64,000 nt of DNA from NCBI GenBank assembly GCA_965205055.1, contig OZ242030.1, positions 4,092,001 to 4,156,000 of the forward strand. The letters are read 5' to 3'. A model generated the notes under the pieces. That model worked only from the letters and a program-made list of their open reading frames with translations. It made no database searches and was not told where the DNA came from. The stretch's first letter is position 1, and each line of letters opens with the position of its first letter. Below, piece by piece: positions 25,087 through 33,125 of this stretch. Both the position numbers and the translations under genes were made by a program. This DNA is from CBDBBY01 sp965205055. GTDB lineage: Bacteria; Pseudomonadota; Alphaproteobacteria; Rhodobacterales; Rhodobacteraceae.

Positions 25087-26442
25087 ATGGTCTCAGCCGC
25101 TGAACAAATGGCGTCGAACCTCAGCTGGAGCGCTTTGGGAAAAGCGACGGAACTCCGGCAGCGCATATTGTTTGCGTTGGGCCTCCTCATCGTCTACCGG
25201 ATCGGGACCTACATTCCGGTGCCGGGAATCGATACGGTCGCGTTGAGAGAGTTCGTGGACGCGGCGTCCACCGGCATCGGCGGCATGCTGAACATGTTCA
25301 CCGGCGGGGCGATCGGACGGATGGGCGTGTTCGCGCTCGGAATCATGCCCTACATCTCGGCGTCGATCATCGTTCAACTGCTGGTCGCAATGGTGCCGCA
25401 ACTCGAACAGCTCAAGAAAGAAGGCGAGCAAGGCCGCAAGAAGATCAACCAATACACCCGCTACGGAACCGTGTTCCTTGCGACATTTCAAGCTTACGGA
25501 CTCGCCATAAGCCTGGAGTCGGGCGATCTGGCTCTCGATCCCGGCTGGTTCTTCCGGATCTCCTGCGTGATCACGCTCGTCGGCGGAACGCTCTTCCTGA
25601 TGTGGCTCGGCGAACAGATCACGGCGCGCGGCATCGGAAACGGCATTTCCCTGATCATTTTCACCGGCATCATCGCGGAGATTCCGGCGGCGCTCGCACA
25701 GTTCTTCAGCCAAGGCCGCTCTGGAGCGCTTTCACCGGCGGTCATCGTCGGCGTGATCGCGATGGTCATCTTCGTGATCGCATTCGTCGTATTCATGGAG
25801 CGGTCTCTGCGGAAACTGACGATCCAATATCCGAGGCGACAGGTCGGGATGAAAGTGTACGAGGGCGGCAAGTCCCACCTTCCCGTCAAGATCAATCCGT
25901 CGGGCGTCATTCCGCCGATCTTCGCATCCTCGCTTCTCCTCCTGCCGACGACCATTTCGACGTTTTCCGGCAACTCGACCAGCACGTTCATGTCGACGGT
26001 GCTCGCCTATTTCGGGCCGGGGCAGCCGCTTTACCTGCTGTTCTTCGTCGTGATGATCGTTTTCTTCGCCTATTTCTACACCGCGAACGTCACCTTCAAG
26101 ACGGAGGACGTCGCCGAGAATTTGAAGAACCAGACAGGCTTCATTCCCGGAATCAGGCCGGGACCGAGGACGGTCGAATATCTGGATTACGTGGTCAACA
26201 GGATTCTGGTTCTGGGTTCTGCCTATCTGGCGGCGGTTTGCCTGCTTCCGGAGATCCTCCGGTCGGAACTCGCCATCCCGTTCTATTTCGGGGGAACTTC
26301 GGTTCTGATCGTCGTGTCGGTGACGATGGACACGATCACGCAGGTCCAGTCCCACTTGCTCGCGCACCAGTACGAGGGCTTGATCGAGCGTTCGCAGCTG
26401 CGGGGCCGCAAGCGGAAGAGGTCCGGCAGGACGAGCAAATGA
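25087..26442 (+). CDS. secY: Protein translocase subunit SecY
   Basis: SecY (451 residues) is the channel of the SecYEG translocon in the inner membrane. Ten membrane segments can be followed; the first is around FALGLLIVYRIGTYIPVPG, and the plug region follows with GIGGMLNMFTGGAIGRMGVF. The cytoplasmic loops with PRRQVGMKVYEGGKSHLPVK, which bind SecA, are intact. The stop overlaps the adk start (ATGA), so adk is translated from the same message. Confidence 0.97.
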   Translation: MVSAAEQMASNLSWSALGKATELRQRILFALGLLIVYRIGTYIPVPGIDTVALREFVDAASTGIGGMLNMFTGGAIGRMGVFALGIMPYISASIIVQLLVAMVPQLEQLKKEGEQGRKKINQYTRYGTVFLATFQAYGLAISLESGDLALDPGWFFRISCVITLVGGTLFLMWLGEQITARGIGNGISLIIFTGIIAEIPAALAQFFSQGRSGALSPAVIVGVIAMVIFVIAFVVFMERSLRKLTIQYPRRQVGMKVYEGGKSHLPVKINPSGVIPPIFASSLLLLPTTISTFSGNSTSTFMSTVLAYFGPGQPLYLLFFVVMIVFFAYFYTANVTFKTEDVAENLKNQTGFIPGIRPGPRTVEYLDYVVNRILVLGSAYLAAVCLLPEILRSELAIPFYFGGTSVLIVVSVTMDTITQVQSHLLAHQYEGLIERSQLRGRKRKRSGRTSK

Positions 26443-27086
26443 ACATCGTGCTTCTCGGGCCGCCCGGGTCCGGAAAGGGGACGCAATCGAAATTGCTGGT
26501 CCGCGAGCGCGGCATGCTGCAGTTGTCGACGGGCGACATGCTGCGGGACGCGCGCCAATCGGGAAGCGAGCTTGGCGCGATGGTCGCCGGAATCATGGAC
26601 TCCGGAAAGCTGGTGACGGACGACATCGTCGTTTCGCTCATCAAGGAGAAGCTTTCGGGCCCCAGGCGCGGCGGGTTCATTTTCGACGGGTTTCCGCGAA
26701 CGCTCGGACAGGCCGACGCTCTGGATTCGCTGATGCAGGAGATGGGCGTTCCGCTCGACGCAGCGGTCGAGCTTGTCGTCGAGGAGGACGAGCTGGTCGG
26801 CCGGATCACGGGGAGAATTTCATGCGGCGCCTGCGGCGCCGTTTACCACACGGCCAACAATCCTCCGAAACGAGAGGGCATCTGCGACGCCTGCGGATCC
26901 AAGGACATGCGCCGCCGGGCGGACGACGACGCGGATGCGCTCCGCACGAGGCTCGGCGCGTACTACAGGCAAACCGCGCCGCTTGTCGGGTATTATCACC
27001 GGGCCGGATTGCTCAAGAGCATCGAATGCATCGGCGGCCCCGACGAGGTTGCCGCAGCCGTTCGGGAAGCGCTGGACGCGATTTGA
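26439..27086 (+). CDS. adk: Adenylate kinase (zinc-lid form)
   Basis: This 215-residue enzyme converts ATP plus AMP to two ADP. The P loop GPPGSGKGTQ lies at residues 7-16, the AMP-binding segment includes STGDMLRDA, and DGFPRTLGQADAL is the second signature. The lid domain carries Cys129, Cys132, Cys149 and Cys152, a full four-cysteine zinc site; some proteobacterial enzymes lack it. The gene overlaps secY at its start and the next small gene at its end (TTGA), as in a coupled operon. Confidence 0.97.
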   Translation: MNIVLLGPPGSGKGTQSKLLVRERGMLQLSTGDMLRDARQSGSELGAMVAGIMDSGKLVTDDIVVSLIKEKLSGPRRGGFIFDGFPRTLGQADALDSLMQEMGVPLDAAVELVVEEDELVGRITGRISCGACGAVYHTANNPPKREGICDACGSKDMRRRADDDADALRTRLGAYYRQTAPLVGYYHRAGLLKSIECIGGPDEVAAAVREALDAI

Positions 27087-27514
27087 CCTGCGAAACGGCA
27101 AATGCGCGGGCGGCCGGAAACGATTCGCAGCCAGTTCAAGAGCTTGAAGGCCGTCTCAGCAGCCTCACAGGATTGTCGGCAGGATGGGACGGCTACCAAG
27201 GCAAGCCGGTTTCGTCCGGCTGCGCCGGATTTGCGGCGAACCTGATCGAGAGCATTTGCGACGACAGCATTCCGGCTCCGCAACTCGTGCCGGGATCCGA
27301 CGGCACGTTGCAGCTTGAATGGCATTTGAATGGCTATGACATTGAAATCGATGTTCTGGCGCCGTTCCAGGTCACGGCGACCCGGCATGATCACGTCACC
27401 GGCGAAGAGGATGAAATCGAGGTGCAGTCTGATTTCTCGAAGCTTGCGGAGTGGGTGAAAGCCCTTGGAGAAGCGAGGGCCGCAGGCAAAGCCGCGGAGA
27501 ACAGGGCTCTTTGA
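27083..27514 (+). CDS. Uncharacterised small protein with GWDGY motif
   Basis: The 143-residue product has no function I can name. From TTG 27083, overlapping the adk stop, it reads through a variable N-terminus, then LSAGWDGYQGKPVSS at about residues 33-47, IPAPQLVPGSDGTLQLEWHL near 70-90, DIEIDVLAP, and an acidic GEEDEIEVQ segment before a C-terminal helix. Similar GWDGY plus LEWH proteins occur widely as small unassigned genes, often next to another small gene; no such partner is evident here. There is no signal peptide or membrane segment. Translation appears coupled to adk, which supports real expression. Function and start are uncertain. Confidence 0.72.
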   Translation: MTCETANARAAGNDSQPVQELEGRLSSLTGLSAGWDGYQGKPVSSGCAGFAANLIESICDDSIPAPQLVPGSDGTLQLEWHLNGYDIEIDVLAPFQVTATRHDHVTGEEDEIEVQSDFSKLAEWVKALGEARAAGKAAENRAL

Positions 27515-27521
27515 CCATCGT

Positions 27522-27545
27522 CGCTCTCTGCGACGACGGAGAGCG
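27522..27545. terminator. Hairpin between converging genes
   Basis: CGCTCTC (27522-27528) pairs with GAGAGCG (27539-27545) across a ten-base loop in the 94 bases between the GWDGY gene and the end of the reverse-strand GMP reductase gene. It is the only candidate to stop the spc transcript from running antisense into that gene. No T run is present, so termination would be weak. Confidence 0.3.
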
Positions 27546-27608
27546 CCACATTGCGTCGCACTCGCACTCCATGCGCCAGTTCGATCTCCCGCGCTTATGC
27601 GCCGAATT

Positions 27609-28799
27609 TCAATCTCCGCCGGCGAATACCTTGTTGTGGGTGTTGTGGCAGCGGACGAAACGCGCTCTGCGCTTGAGTTCCGCGATGTTGCGGGCTCCGA
27701 CGTAGGTGCACGTGCTGCGAAGCCCTCCGAGCAGGTCGAGCAGCGTTTCGTTCAGTGACGGCTTGAGGGGTATCTGGACCGTTCTGCCTTCGCTCGCCCT
27801 GTAGTCCTTCAGTCCGCCGTAATGCTTCTCGTTGGCGGATTTCGAACTCATTCCGTAAAACTCCACGAATTGCCGTTCTTCGATCAACGGTTCCCCGTCG
27901 GATCCGATTTCGTTCGTCCGGTAGCGCTTGGTTACCAATTGGCCGCCCCCTTCGCGATGACCGGCCAGCATTCCCCCGATCATCACGAAATCCGCGCCGG
28001 CGGCGAACGCTTTGGCGACGTCTCCGGGCGTGATGCAGCCGCCGTCGGAGACAATCTTCGCGCCGCGCTTCCGGGCTGCGTCCGCGCATTCGCTGACAGC
28101 GGACAACTGCGGATAGCCGACGCCTGTCTTCGTGCGCGTTTCGCAAACACTGCCGCTGCCGATCCCAACCTTGACGACGTCGGCGCCGGCTTCGGCCAGG
28201 ACCATCGTCTGTTCCGGAGTCACGACGTTTCCGGCGATGAGCGCGATGCCGGGATATTCCTCGCGGAATTCACGAATGCGATCGACGAAATGCGCCATGT
28301 ATCCGTTGGCCACGTCCAGACACGCATAGCGGAGCGCGCCGTTCAGCCTGTGTGCGATCTCTTTGAATTTTTCCTCGTCGCCATCGGAGACGCCGATGGT
28401 CACCGCGCAATGGCTCGTCCGGCCGGGATCTTCAGAGAAATAATCCGCGATCTCTTTTGCGCCGTAGTATTTCGCGAGACAGGTGAAGAGGCCGTGCGAC
28501 CGCAAAACATCGGCGACTTCGAACGTGCCCACGCCGTCCATGTTGGCCGCCATTACGGGCACGCCGCGGAAGGCGGTCGAGTTCAAGCCCTTGAATTCGA
28601 CCGACGTGAACAGTTCCGCATCCTTGCGGCTGTCCAAAGCGCTCGCGCGGGGCACGATCAAGACGTCGTCGTAATCGAGCTTCAACTCCAAGGTTTCGCT
28701 GGACAGGGAAGACGGATGAACGGATTCACCCGCGTCCGGCCCTGCGGAAAGCGGAATCACCCCCGGAAGGGGACGTGCAATTGATTCGTTACCGATCAT
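27609..28799 (-). CDS. guaC: GMP reductase
   Basis: GMP reductase converts GMP to IMP with NADPH and ammonia release, recycling guanine nucleotides. The product is 396 residues; the core from KLDYDDVLIVPRAS (about residue 40) has the TIM-barrel phosphate-binding and catalytic loop VGIGSGSVCETRTKTGVGYP with Cys219 as nucleophile. CBS domains of IMP dehydrogenase are absent, and SVC-TR-KTGVGYPQ favours the reductase. ATG 28799 has GGAG eight bases upstream, giving an extension of some 30 residues over E. coli GuaC. The gene lies on the opposite strand to all surrounding ribosomal genes. Confidence 0.9.
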   Translation of the reverse strand: MIGNESIARPLPGVIPLSAGPDAGESVHPSSLSSETLELKLDYDDVLIVPRASALDSRKDAELFTSVEFKGLNSTAFRGVPVMAANMDGVGTFEVADVLRSHGLFTCLAKYYGAKEIADYFSEDPGRTSHCAVTIGVSDGDEEKFKEIAHRLNGALRYACLDVANGYMAHFVDRIREFREEYPGIALIAGNVVTPEQTMVLAEAGADVVKVGIGSGSVCETRTKTGVGYPQLSAVSECADAARKRGAKIVSDGGCITPGDVAKAFAAGADFVMIGGMLAGHREGGGQLVTKRYRTNEIGSDGEPLIEERQFVEFYGMSSKSANEKHYGGLKDYRASEGRTVQIPLKPSLNETLLDLLGGLRSTCTYVGARNIAELKRRARFVRCHNTHNKVFAGGD

Positions 28800-29047
28800 G
28801 ACAGCCGCTCCGGCTTCGCATTCAACACGAGCAAGAGCGTCGGCTTCGGAATTTCCGGAAAGACTTCCGCGAGGGCGGAAAAGCGTTCGGCCAAGCGTCT
28901 TGCGATTGACCGATATATGAAAATCTCCGTCGACTAAAGCTCCAAATGATGGATTCGCGCCGAATGCGCCAAAATTCCCGAAAATTCCCCCGCATGTTGC
29001 CGATTCGAAGCGTGCGCGCTGTTCAGATACGGATTGTGAAAAAGATA

Positions 29048-29075
29048 TTGACTTGGGGAGCGCGGTAACCTAAGT
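29048..29075 (+). promoter_or_regulatory. Candidate promoter for rpsM-rpsK-rpoA-rplQ
   Basis: TTGACT at 29048-29053 is followed after 16 bases by CTAAGT (29070-29075), which keeps four of six bases of the alphaproteobacterial CTATAT element. The wider pattern TTGACT-N14-ACCTAAG recurs at 48025 upstream of another gene. Because guaC points away from rpsM, the downstream operon needs a promoter in this gap. Confidence 0.45.
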
Positions 29076-29153
29076 GCTTGGCGTATTGATTGACGGAATC
29101 TGAGTTCACCGCATTCTCGCATTTGCTTGATGCCGCAATCCTGAAACATGTCA

Positions 29154-29193
29154 AGGCGCGTCGCCGAAAGGTCGCGCCTGAAGCGTGTTTTTT
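29154..29193 (+). terminator. Attenuator-like hairpin upstream of rpsM
   Basis: AGGCGCG (29154-29160) pairs with CGCGCCT (29173-29179), and an inner CC-GAAA-GG makes a GNRA-type loop. A run of six T bases follows at 29188-29193, eight bases after the stem. The element sits 45 bases before the rpsM start and could end or pause transcription of the rpsM operon. Confidence 0.45.
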
Positions 29194-29238
29194 GCCGATT
29201 GCGACAGTTCGGGAACTCAATGGACAAGGAATTGTGAA

Positions 29239-29607
29239 TTGGCGCGCATCGCTGGTGTCAACATCTCGACTCGAAAGAGGGTCCAGATCGCACTGACCGG
29301 GATATACGGAATCGGAGCCACTTCAGCGAAGCAAATTTGCGACGCGGTCGGAATCGAACAGTCGCGGCGGGTGCAGGAGCTCTCCGACGCCGAACTTCTT
29401 GCCCTGAGAGATCAGATCGACCGCAACTATGTCGTTGAAGGCGATCTGCGCCGTGAAGTCCAGATGAATGTCAAGCGGATGATGGATCTCGGTTGCTACC
29501 GCGGGCTGCGGCACCGTCGAGGCCTTCCGGTCCGAGGACAGCGGACCCATACGAACGCCCGCACCCGGAAGGGGCCGGCGAAGCCGATTGCCGGCAAGAA
29601 GAAATAA
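29239..29607 (+). CDS. rpsM: Small-subunit ribosomal protein S13
   Basis: S13 (122 residues) lies at the top of the 30S head and contacts P-site tRNA and the large subunit. ARIAGVNISTRKRVQIALTG is the typical N-terminus, and GCYRGLRHRRGLPVRGQRTH is the conserved C-terminal region. Translation starts at TTG 29239, eight bases after AAGGA; no ATG gives a family-like N-terminus. The gene opens the alpha operon but is separated from adk by the inserted pair of genes. rpsK follows after 15 bases. Confidence 0.95.
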   Translation: MARIAGVNISTRKRVQIALTGIYGIGATSAKQICDAVGIEQSRRVQELSDAELLALRDQIDRNYVVEGDLRREVQMNVKRMMDLGCYRGLRHRRGLPVRGQRTHTNARTRKGPAKPIAGKKK

Positions 29608-29622
29608 CGGGAGTACGCGCAG

Positions 29623-30012
29623 TTGGCACGGGACAAGACGCGCCTGAAGCGGAAGGCGAAAAAGAACATCGCTATCGGTGTGGCGCATGTGAATTCATCC
29701 TTCAACAATACCAAGATATTGATCTCGGACGTTCAGGGAAACGCCATAGCTTGGTCCTCAGCCGGGGCCATGGGATTCAAAGGGTCTCGCAAGTCCACGC
29801 CTTACGCCGCGCAGCTCGCGGCGGAGGACGCGGGACGGAAGGCCCGCGAGCACGGCGTCAAGACCATCGAGGTCGAGGTTCAAGGACCGGGCACAGGGCG
29901 CGAAAGCGCTTTGCGGTCGCTGGCGGCGGCCGGATTCCTCATAACCGCGATTCGGGATGTGACGCCTATTGCACACAATGGCTGCAGACCGCCGAAGCGC
30001 AGAAGGGTTTGA
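29623..30012 (+). CDS. rpsK: Small-subunit ribosomal protein S11
   Basis: S11 (129 residues) forms part of the 30S platform near the E site. HVNSSFNNTKILISDVQGNA and the C-terminal TPIAHNGCRPPKRRRV are diagnostic. Like rpsM it starts with TTG (29623), preceded by CGGGAG. An unusual start on two neighbouring ribosomal genes may damp their translation. No rpsD follows, as is usual in Alphaproteobacteria, where S4 is encoded elsewhere. Confidence 0.96.
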   Translation: MARDKTRLKRKAKKNIAIGVAHVNSSFNNTKILISDVQGNAIAWSSAGAMGFKGSRKSTPYAAQLAAEDAGRKAREHGVKTIEVEVQGPGTGRESALRSLAAAGFLITAIRDVTPIAHNGCRPPKRRRV

Positions 30013-30110
30013 TCCTCGGCTAGCGGTCGGACCGCGCCTCGCGGCTCGACATCTATTCGAGAGAATTCGGCTGCGGAAGCGGTCGAATTTGCCAACGGAG
30101 ACGAGACTTG

Positions 30111-31127
30111 ATGATTCACCAGAACTGGGACGCATTGATTAAGCCGCGGAAGATGGACATCATCCCCGGCTCGGACAAGCTCCGCCAAGCGGCGATCATC
30201 GTTGAGCCGCTCGAAAGAGGGTTTGGATTGACGCTCGGCAATGCGCTGCGGCGCGTTCTGATGTCGTCGCTGCAGGGCGGGGCGATCACAAGCGTTCAGA
30301 TCAACGGAGTGCTCCACGAATTCTCTTCGATTCCGGGCGTTCGCGAAGACGTCACGGAAATCGTGCTCAATCTCAAGGACATCGCTCTGCGCATGCATGT
30401 CGAAGGGCCGCGCCGGATATCGATTCGCGCCAACGAAAAAGGACCTGTCACGGCAGGCCACATCGCAGCTCCCACCGGCGTCGATATCTTGAACAAGAAG
30501 CATGTCATCTGCCATCTCGACGAGGGCGCGTCGATTTCGATGGACATCACTGTCGACACCGGAAAGGGATATGTGCCCGCAGATCGGAACCGCCCGGAAG
30601 ACGCTCCGATCGGATACATCCCGATCGACGCGATCTTTTCGCCCGTCCGAAAGGTGTCCTACGACGTCCAGGCGACTCGGGAAGGCCAGGTTCTGGACTA
30701 CGACAAGCTGACCTTGAAGCTGGAAACCGACGGGTCCGTCACGCCGGAAGACGCCGTCGCATACGCGGCGAAAATCATTCAGGACCAGCTGCAGCCCTTC
30801 GTGCGGTTCAAGGAGCCGGAACCCGTTGCCCGCGAAGAGGAGCCGGCTCCGGCGGAATTCAACCCGACTCTGCTGATGAAGGTGGACGAGCTCGAGCTTT
30901 CCGTGCGGGCTGCGAATTGTCTCAAGAACGACAACATCATCTACATCGGCGATCTTGTCCAAAGGTCGGAGTCCGAGATGATGAGAACGCCGAATTTCGG
31001 ACGGAAGTCTCTCAACGAAATCAAGGAATTGCTTGCCAAGATGGATTTGCATCTCGGCATGGAAACGCCGAACTGGCCGCCGCCGGACATCGAGCAGCTT
31101 GCCAAGAAACATGATCGAAGCTTGTGA
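30111..31127 (+). CDS. rpoA: RNA polymerase alpha subunit
   Basis: The alpha subunit (338 residues) dimerises to start RNA polymerase assembly. The N-terminal domain contains LERGFGLTLGNALRRVLMSS near residues 30-50 and continues to about 235. After a linker with EEEPAP the C-terminal domain, which binds UP elements and activators, has LELSVRAANCLKNDNI and GRKSLNEIKELL. TTG 30108 directly precedes ATG 30111; the ATG gives the usual MIHQNW start. rplQ lies 84 bases downstream. Confidence 0.98.
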   Translation: MIHQNWDALIKPRKMDIIPGSDKLRQAAIIVEPLERGFGLTLGNALRRVLMSSLQGGAITSVQINGVLHEFSSIPGVREDVTEIVLNLKDIALRMHVEGPRRISIRANEKGPVTAGHIAAPTGVDILNKKHVICHLDEGASISMDITVDTGKGYVPADRNRPEDAPIGYIPIDAIFSPVRKVSYDVQATREGQVLDYDKLTLKLETDGSVTPEDAVAYAAKIIQDQLQPFVRFKEPEPVAREEEPAPAEFNPTLLMKVDELELSVRAANCLKNDNIIYIGDLVQRSESEMMRTPNFGRKSLNEIKELLAKMDLHLGMETPNWPPPDIEQLAKKHDRSL

Positions 31128-31211
31128 ACCTGCACGTTTGCGGAGCAAACCCGGTTCCATAGAGGCCGTCGGCGCATCGCGCCGCGCCGCCATGACGAAG
31201 GAGAGGTCACC

Positions 31212-31622
31212 ATGCGCCACGGGAACGGCAATCGCCGCCTGAACCGGACCAGCGAGCATCGAAAATCGATGTTCGCGAACATGGCGGGATCGCTGATTGA
31301 GCACGAGCAGATCAAAACGACTCTGCCGAAGGCGAAGGAATTGCGCCGCATCGCTGAAAAGCTTGTCACTCTCGGCAAGCGCGGCGATTTGCATGCGCGA
31401 CGTCTGGCCGCCTCGAGATTGAAGCAGAACGCGCATGTGAAGAAGCTGTTCGAGGTGCTGGGCCCTCGCTACCAGGACCGGAACGGCGGATGCGTAAGAG
31501 TGCTTAAAGCCGGATTCCGTTACGGCGACATGGCGCCGATGGCTTATGTCGAATTCGTGGACAGGGATGTCGAAGCAAAGGGCGCAGCGGACAAGGCTCG
31601 CGAAGCAAAGAACGAAGATTGA
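31212..31622 (+). CDS. rplQ: Large-subunit ribosomal protein L17
   Basis: L17 (136 residues) lies near the tunnel exit of the large subunit. MRHGNGNRRLNRTSEHRKSM is its universal start, followed by the core with EQIKTTLPKAKELRRIAEKL. After the GPRYQDRNGGCVRVLKAGFR motif the C-terminus extends by about 20 charged residues (DVEAKGAADKAREAKNED). It is the last gene of the ribosomal superoperon. A protease gene starts 106 bases downstream. Confidence 0.96.
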   Translation: MRHGNGNRRLNRTSEHRKSMFANMAGSLIEHEQIKTTLPKAKELRRIAEKLVTLGKRGDLHARRLAASRLKQNAHVKKLFEVLGPRYQDRNGGCVRVLKAGFRYGDMAPMAYVEFVDRDVEAKGAADKAREAKNED

Positions 31623-31728
31623 CGGCTGCTCGCGAGAGCCAGCGTTCAGCGCGGCCTTGTCACGACCGCGGACAGGACTAGTTGGCCCAAATTCGGATCT
31701 GCCGCTGAATCCATCGGTCGGGATATCC

Positions 31729-33108
31729 GTGTCGAGCGGTCGCCGCCGCTCTCGCGCTTGGTCCTTCAAGAATGCTCTGATTGCCGTCTCAATCGGCATG
31801 GCGGCGCTCCCGTCCGACGCGTGGAGCGAGACTGCGCCGCTCGCCGCGGCCAGAGGATACGTTCAAGCTGTCGAGCGTGCAGCCCCGGCGGTCGTGGACG
31901 TCTTCGCCGACGCTCAGGTCAGGTCCACTGGTTTCGATTTCTTTTTCAACCCGGATTTTTTCGGCGGACCCTCGACGCAGCTCAGGAGATCGCAGGGCTC
32001 CGGCATGATCGTCGGGCAGGACGGGCTGGTCGTCACGAATCTGCATGTCGTTCGCGGCAGCGAATCGATCATTGCGGTGTTGAATGATCGAAGGGAGTAC
32101 GAAGCCGAAATCGTCTTCCGGTCCGAGCGGTTCGACATTGCGATGCTGAAGCTGGTCGGCGCTTCGGAACTCCCGACTGTCGAATTCCGAGGGGCGAACG
32201 ACTTGGTCGTCGGCGAACCTGCGCTGGCGGTCGGAAATCCGTTCGGCATGGGCCAGGTCGCTTCGAGCGGAATTATTTCCGGTTTCTTCAATCACGGATC
32301 GAAGGGGATATTCGTTCAAACCGATGCCCCGATCCATTCAGGCAACTCAGGGGGCGCGCTGACCGATTCCGACGGCCGCGTCGTCGGAATGATCACAAAA
32401 GTGGCGTTGGATGATCGGGGCTGGCGCGGAATAGGATTTGCGATCGCATCGGAGTTGATCCTTGCCGCATTGGAACAGTATCGGGAAGGTCGAACAGAGT
32501 TCCGGGTTCCTTGGCTCGGAATCTCGACGCAGGAGCTCGGCATGGACTTGGCTGTCGCGTCCGGATTGGCGAAGCCGGAGGGCGTCATGGTGACGGCCAT
32601 CCACGGCGCCAGCCCGTTCGCGTCGACCGGAAACCGCCGCGGCGACATACTGGTCGAAATCGACGGCCGGAAAATCAATTCCGCGGGGGAGCTGGAGTTT
32701 TGGGCTGCAGCGGCGGGCTTGGGCAGGAAGGTTCCCTTCACGTTCTACAGGAGAGGAGTTCGGGAAGTATCCCATCTCGCTACACAGCTGCCGCCGGAAA
32801 CGCCAAGCCGAGAAGAAGGGCCGGTTGGCGGCGGAGGTCCCTTCAGGGATTTCCGCGTATCCAACGTAAATCCCGCGGTCGCCTCCGAAATGCAGCTGGA
32901 TATGTTTGCCGAAGGCGTCGTTGTGACCTTCGTTCCCGATTATCTCCGCCGATCCGGAATTCGCGCGGGAGATTTGATACGCGAATTGAATGGCCGGGAA
33001 ATCCGCACTGCGCGCGAATTGCGCCGGATCGCCGAAGATCGGCTTGACGCTTGGAGCATCGTCGTCGAGCGCAACGGCGAGCTTTCGGCGATCAGGATTC
33101 GATTGTAA
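31729..33108 (+). CDS. Deg-type periplasmic serine protease
   Basis: The 459-residue product belongs to the DegP/DegQ (HtrA) family of periplasmic proteases that degrade misfolded envelope proteins. The catalytic triad can be placed: His106 in NLHVV, Asp136 in ERFDIAML and Ser207 in HSGNSGGAL. Two PDZ domains follow, at about residues 265-345 and 375-455, the second ending in a GDLIRELNGREI loop. GTG 31729 gives a basic stretch, a hydrophobic core (ALIAVSIGMAALP) and a likely cleavage near SDAWSE; the start is otherwise uncertain. It may be cotranscribed with the rarA gene 17 bases downstream. Confidence 0.9.
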   Translation: MSSGRRRSRAWSFKNALIAVSIGMAALPSDAWSETAPLAAARGYVQAVERAAPAVVDVFADAQVRSTGFDFFFNPDFFGGPSTQLRRSQGSGMIVGQDGLVVTNLHVVRGSESIIAVLNDRREYEAEIVFRSERFDIAMLKLVGASELPTVEFRGANDLVVGEPALAVGNPFGMGQVASSGIISGFFNHGSKGIFVQTDAPIHSGNSGGALTDSDGRVVGMITKVALDDRGWRGIGFAIASELILAALEQYREGRTEFRVPWLGISTQELGMDLAVASGLAKPEGVMVTAIHGASPFASTGNRRGDILVEIDGRKINSAGELEFWAAAAGLGRKVPFTFYRRGVREVSHLATQLPPETPSREEGPVGGGGPFRDFRVSNVNPAVASEMQLDMFAEGVVVTFVPDYLRRSGIRAGDLIRELNGREIRTARELRRIAEDRLDAWSIVVERNGELSAIRIRL

Positions 33109-33125
33109 TCGGGCCGCATGAACCG

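Larger units (their letters stand above)
28800..29238. other. 439-base divergent gap between guaC and rpsM
   Basis: No credible gene lies here. The stretch holds the guaC ribosome binding site at its left end and, to the right, a candidate rpsM promoter (29048-29075) and an attenuator-like hairpin (29154-29193). The short frames that read through it show no family similarity. Confidence 0.6.

Noticed and set aside
27511..27705. A 64-residue frame starting with TTG in the stop codon of the GWDGY gene (MTIVALCDDGERHIAS...).
   Set aside because: It could be a coupled partner gene, but it runs antisense into the well-supported end of guaC, resembles no family I know and lacks a ribosome binding site of its own.
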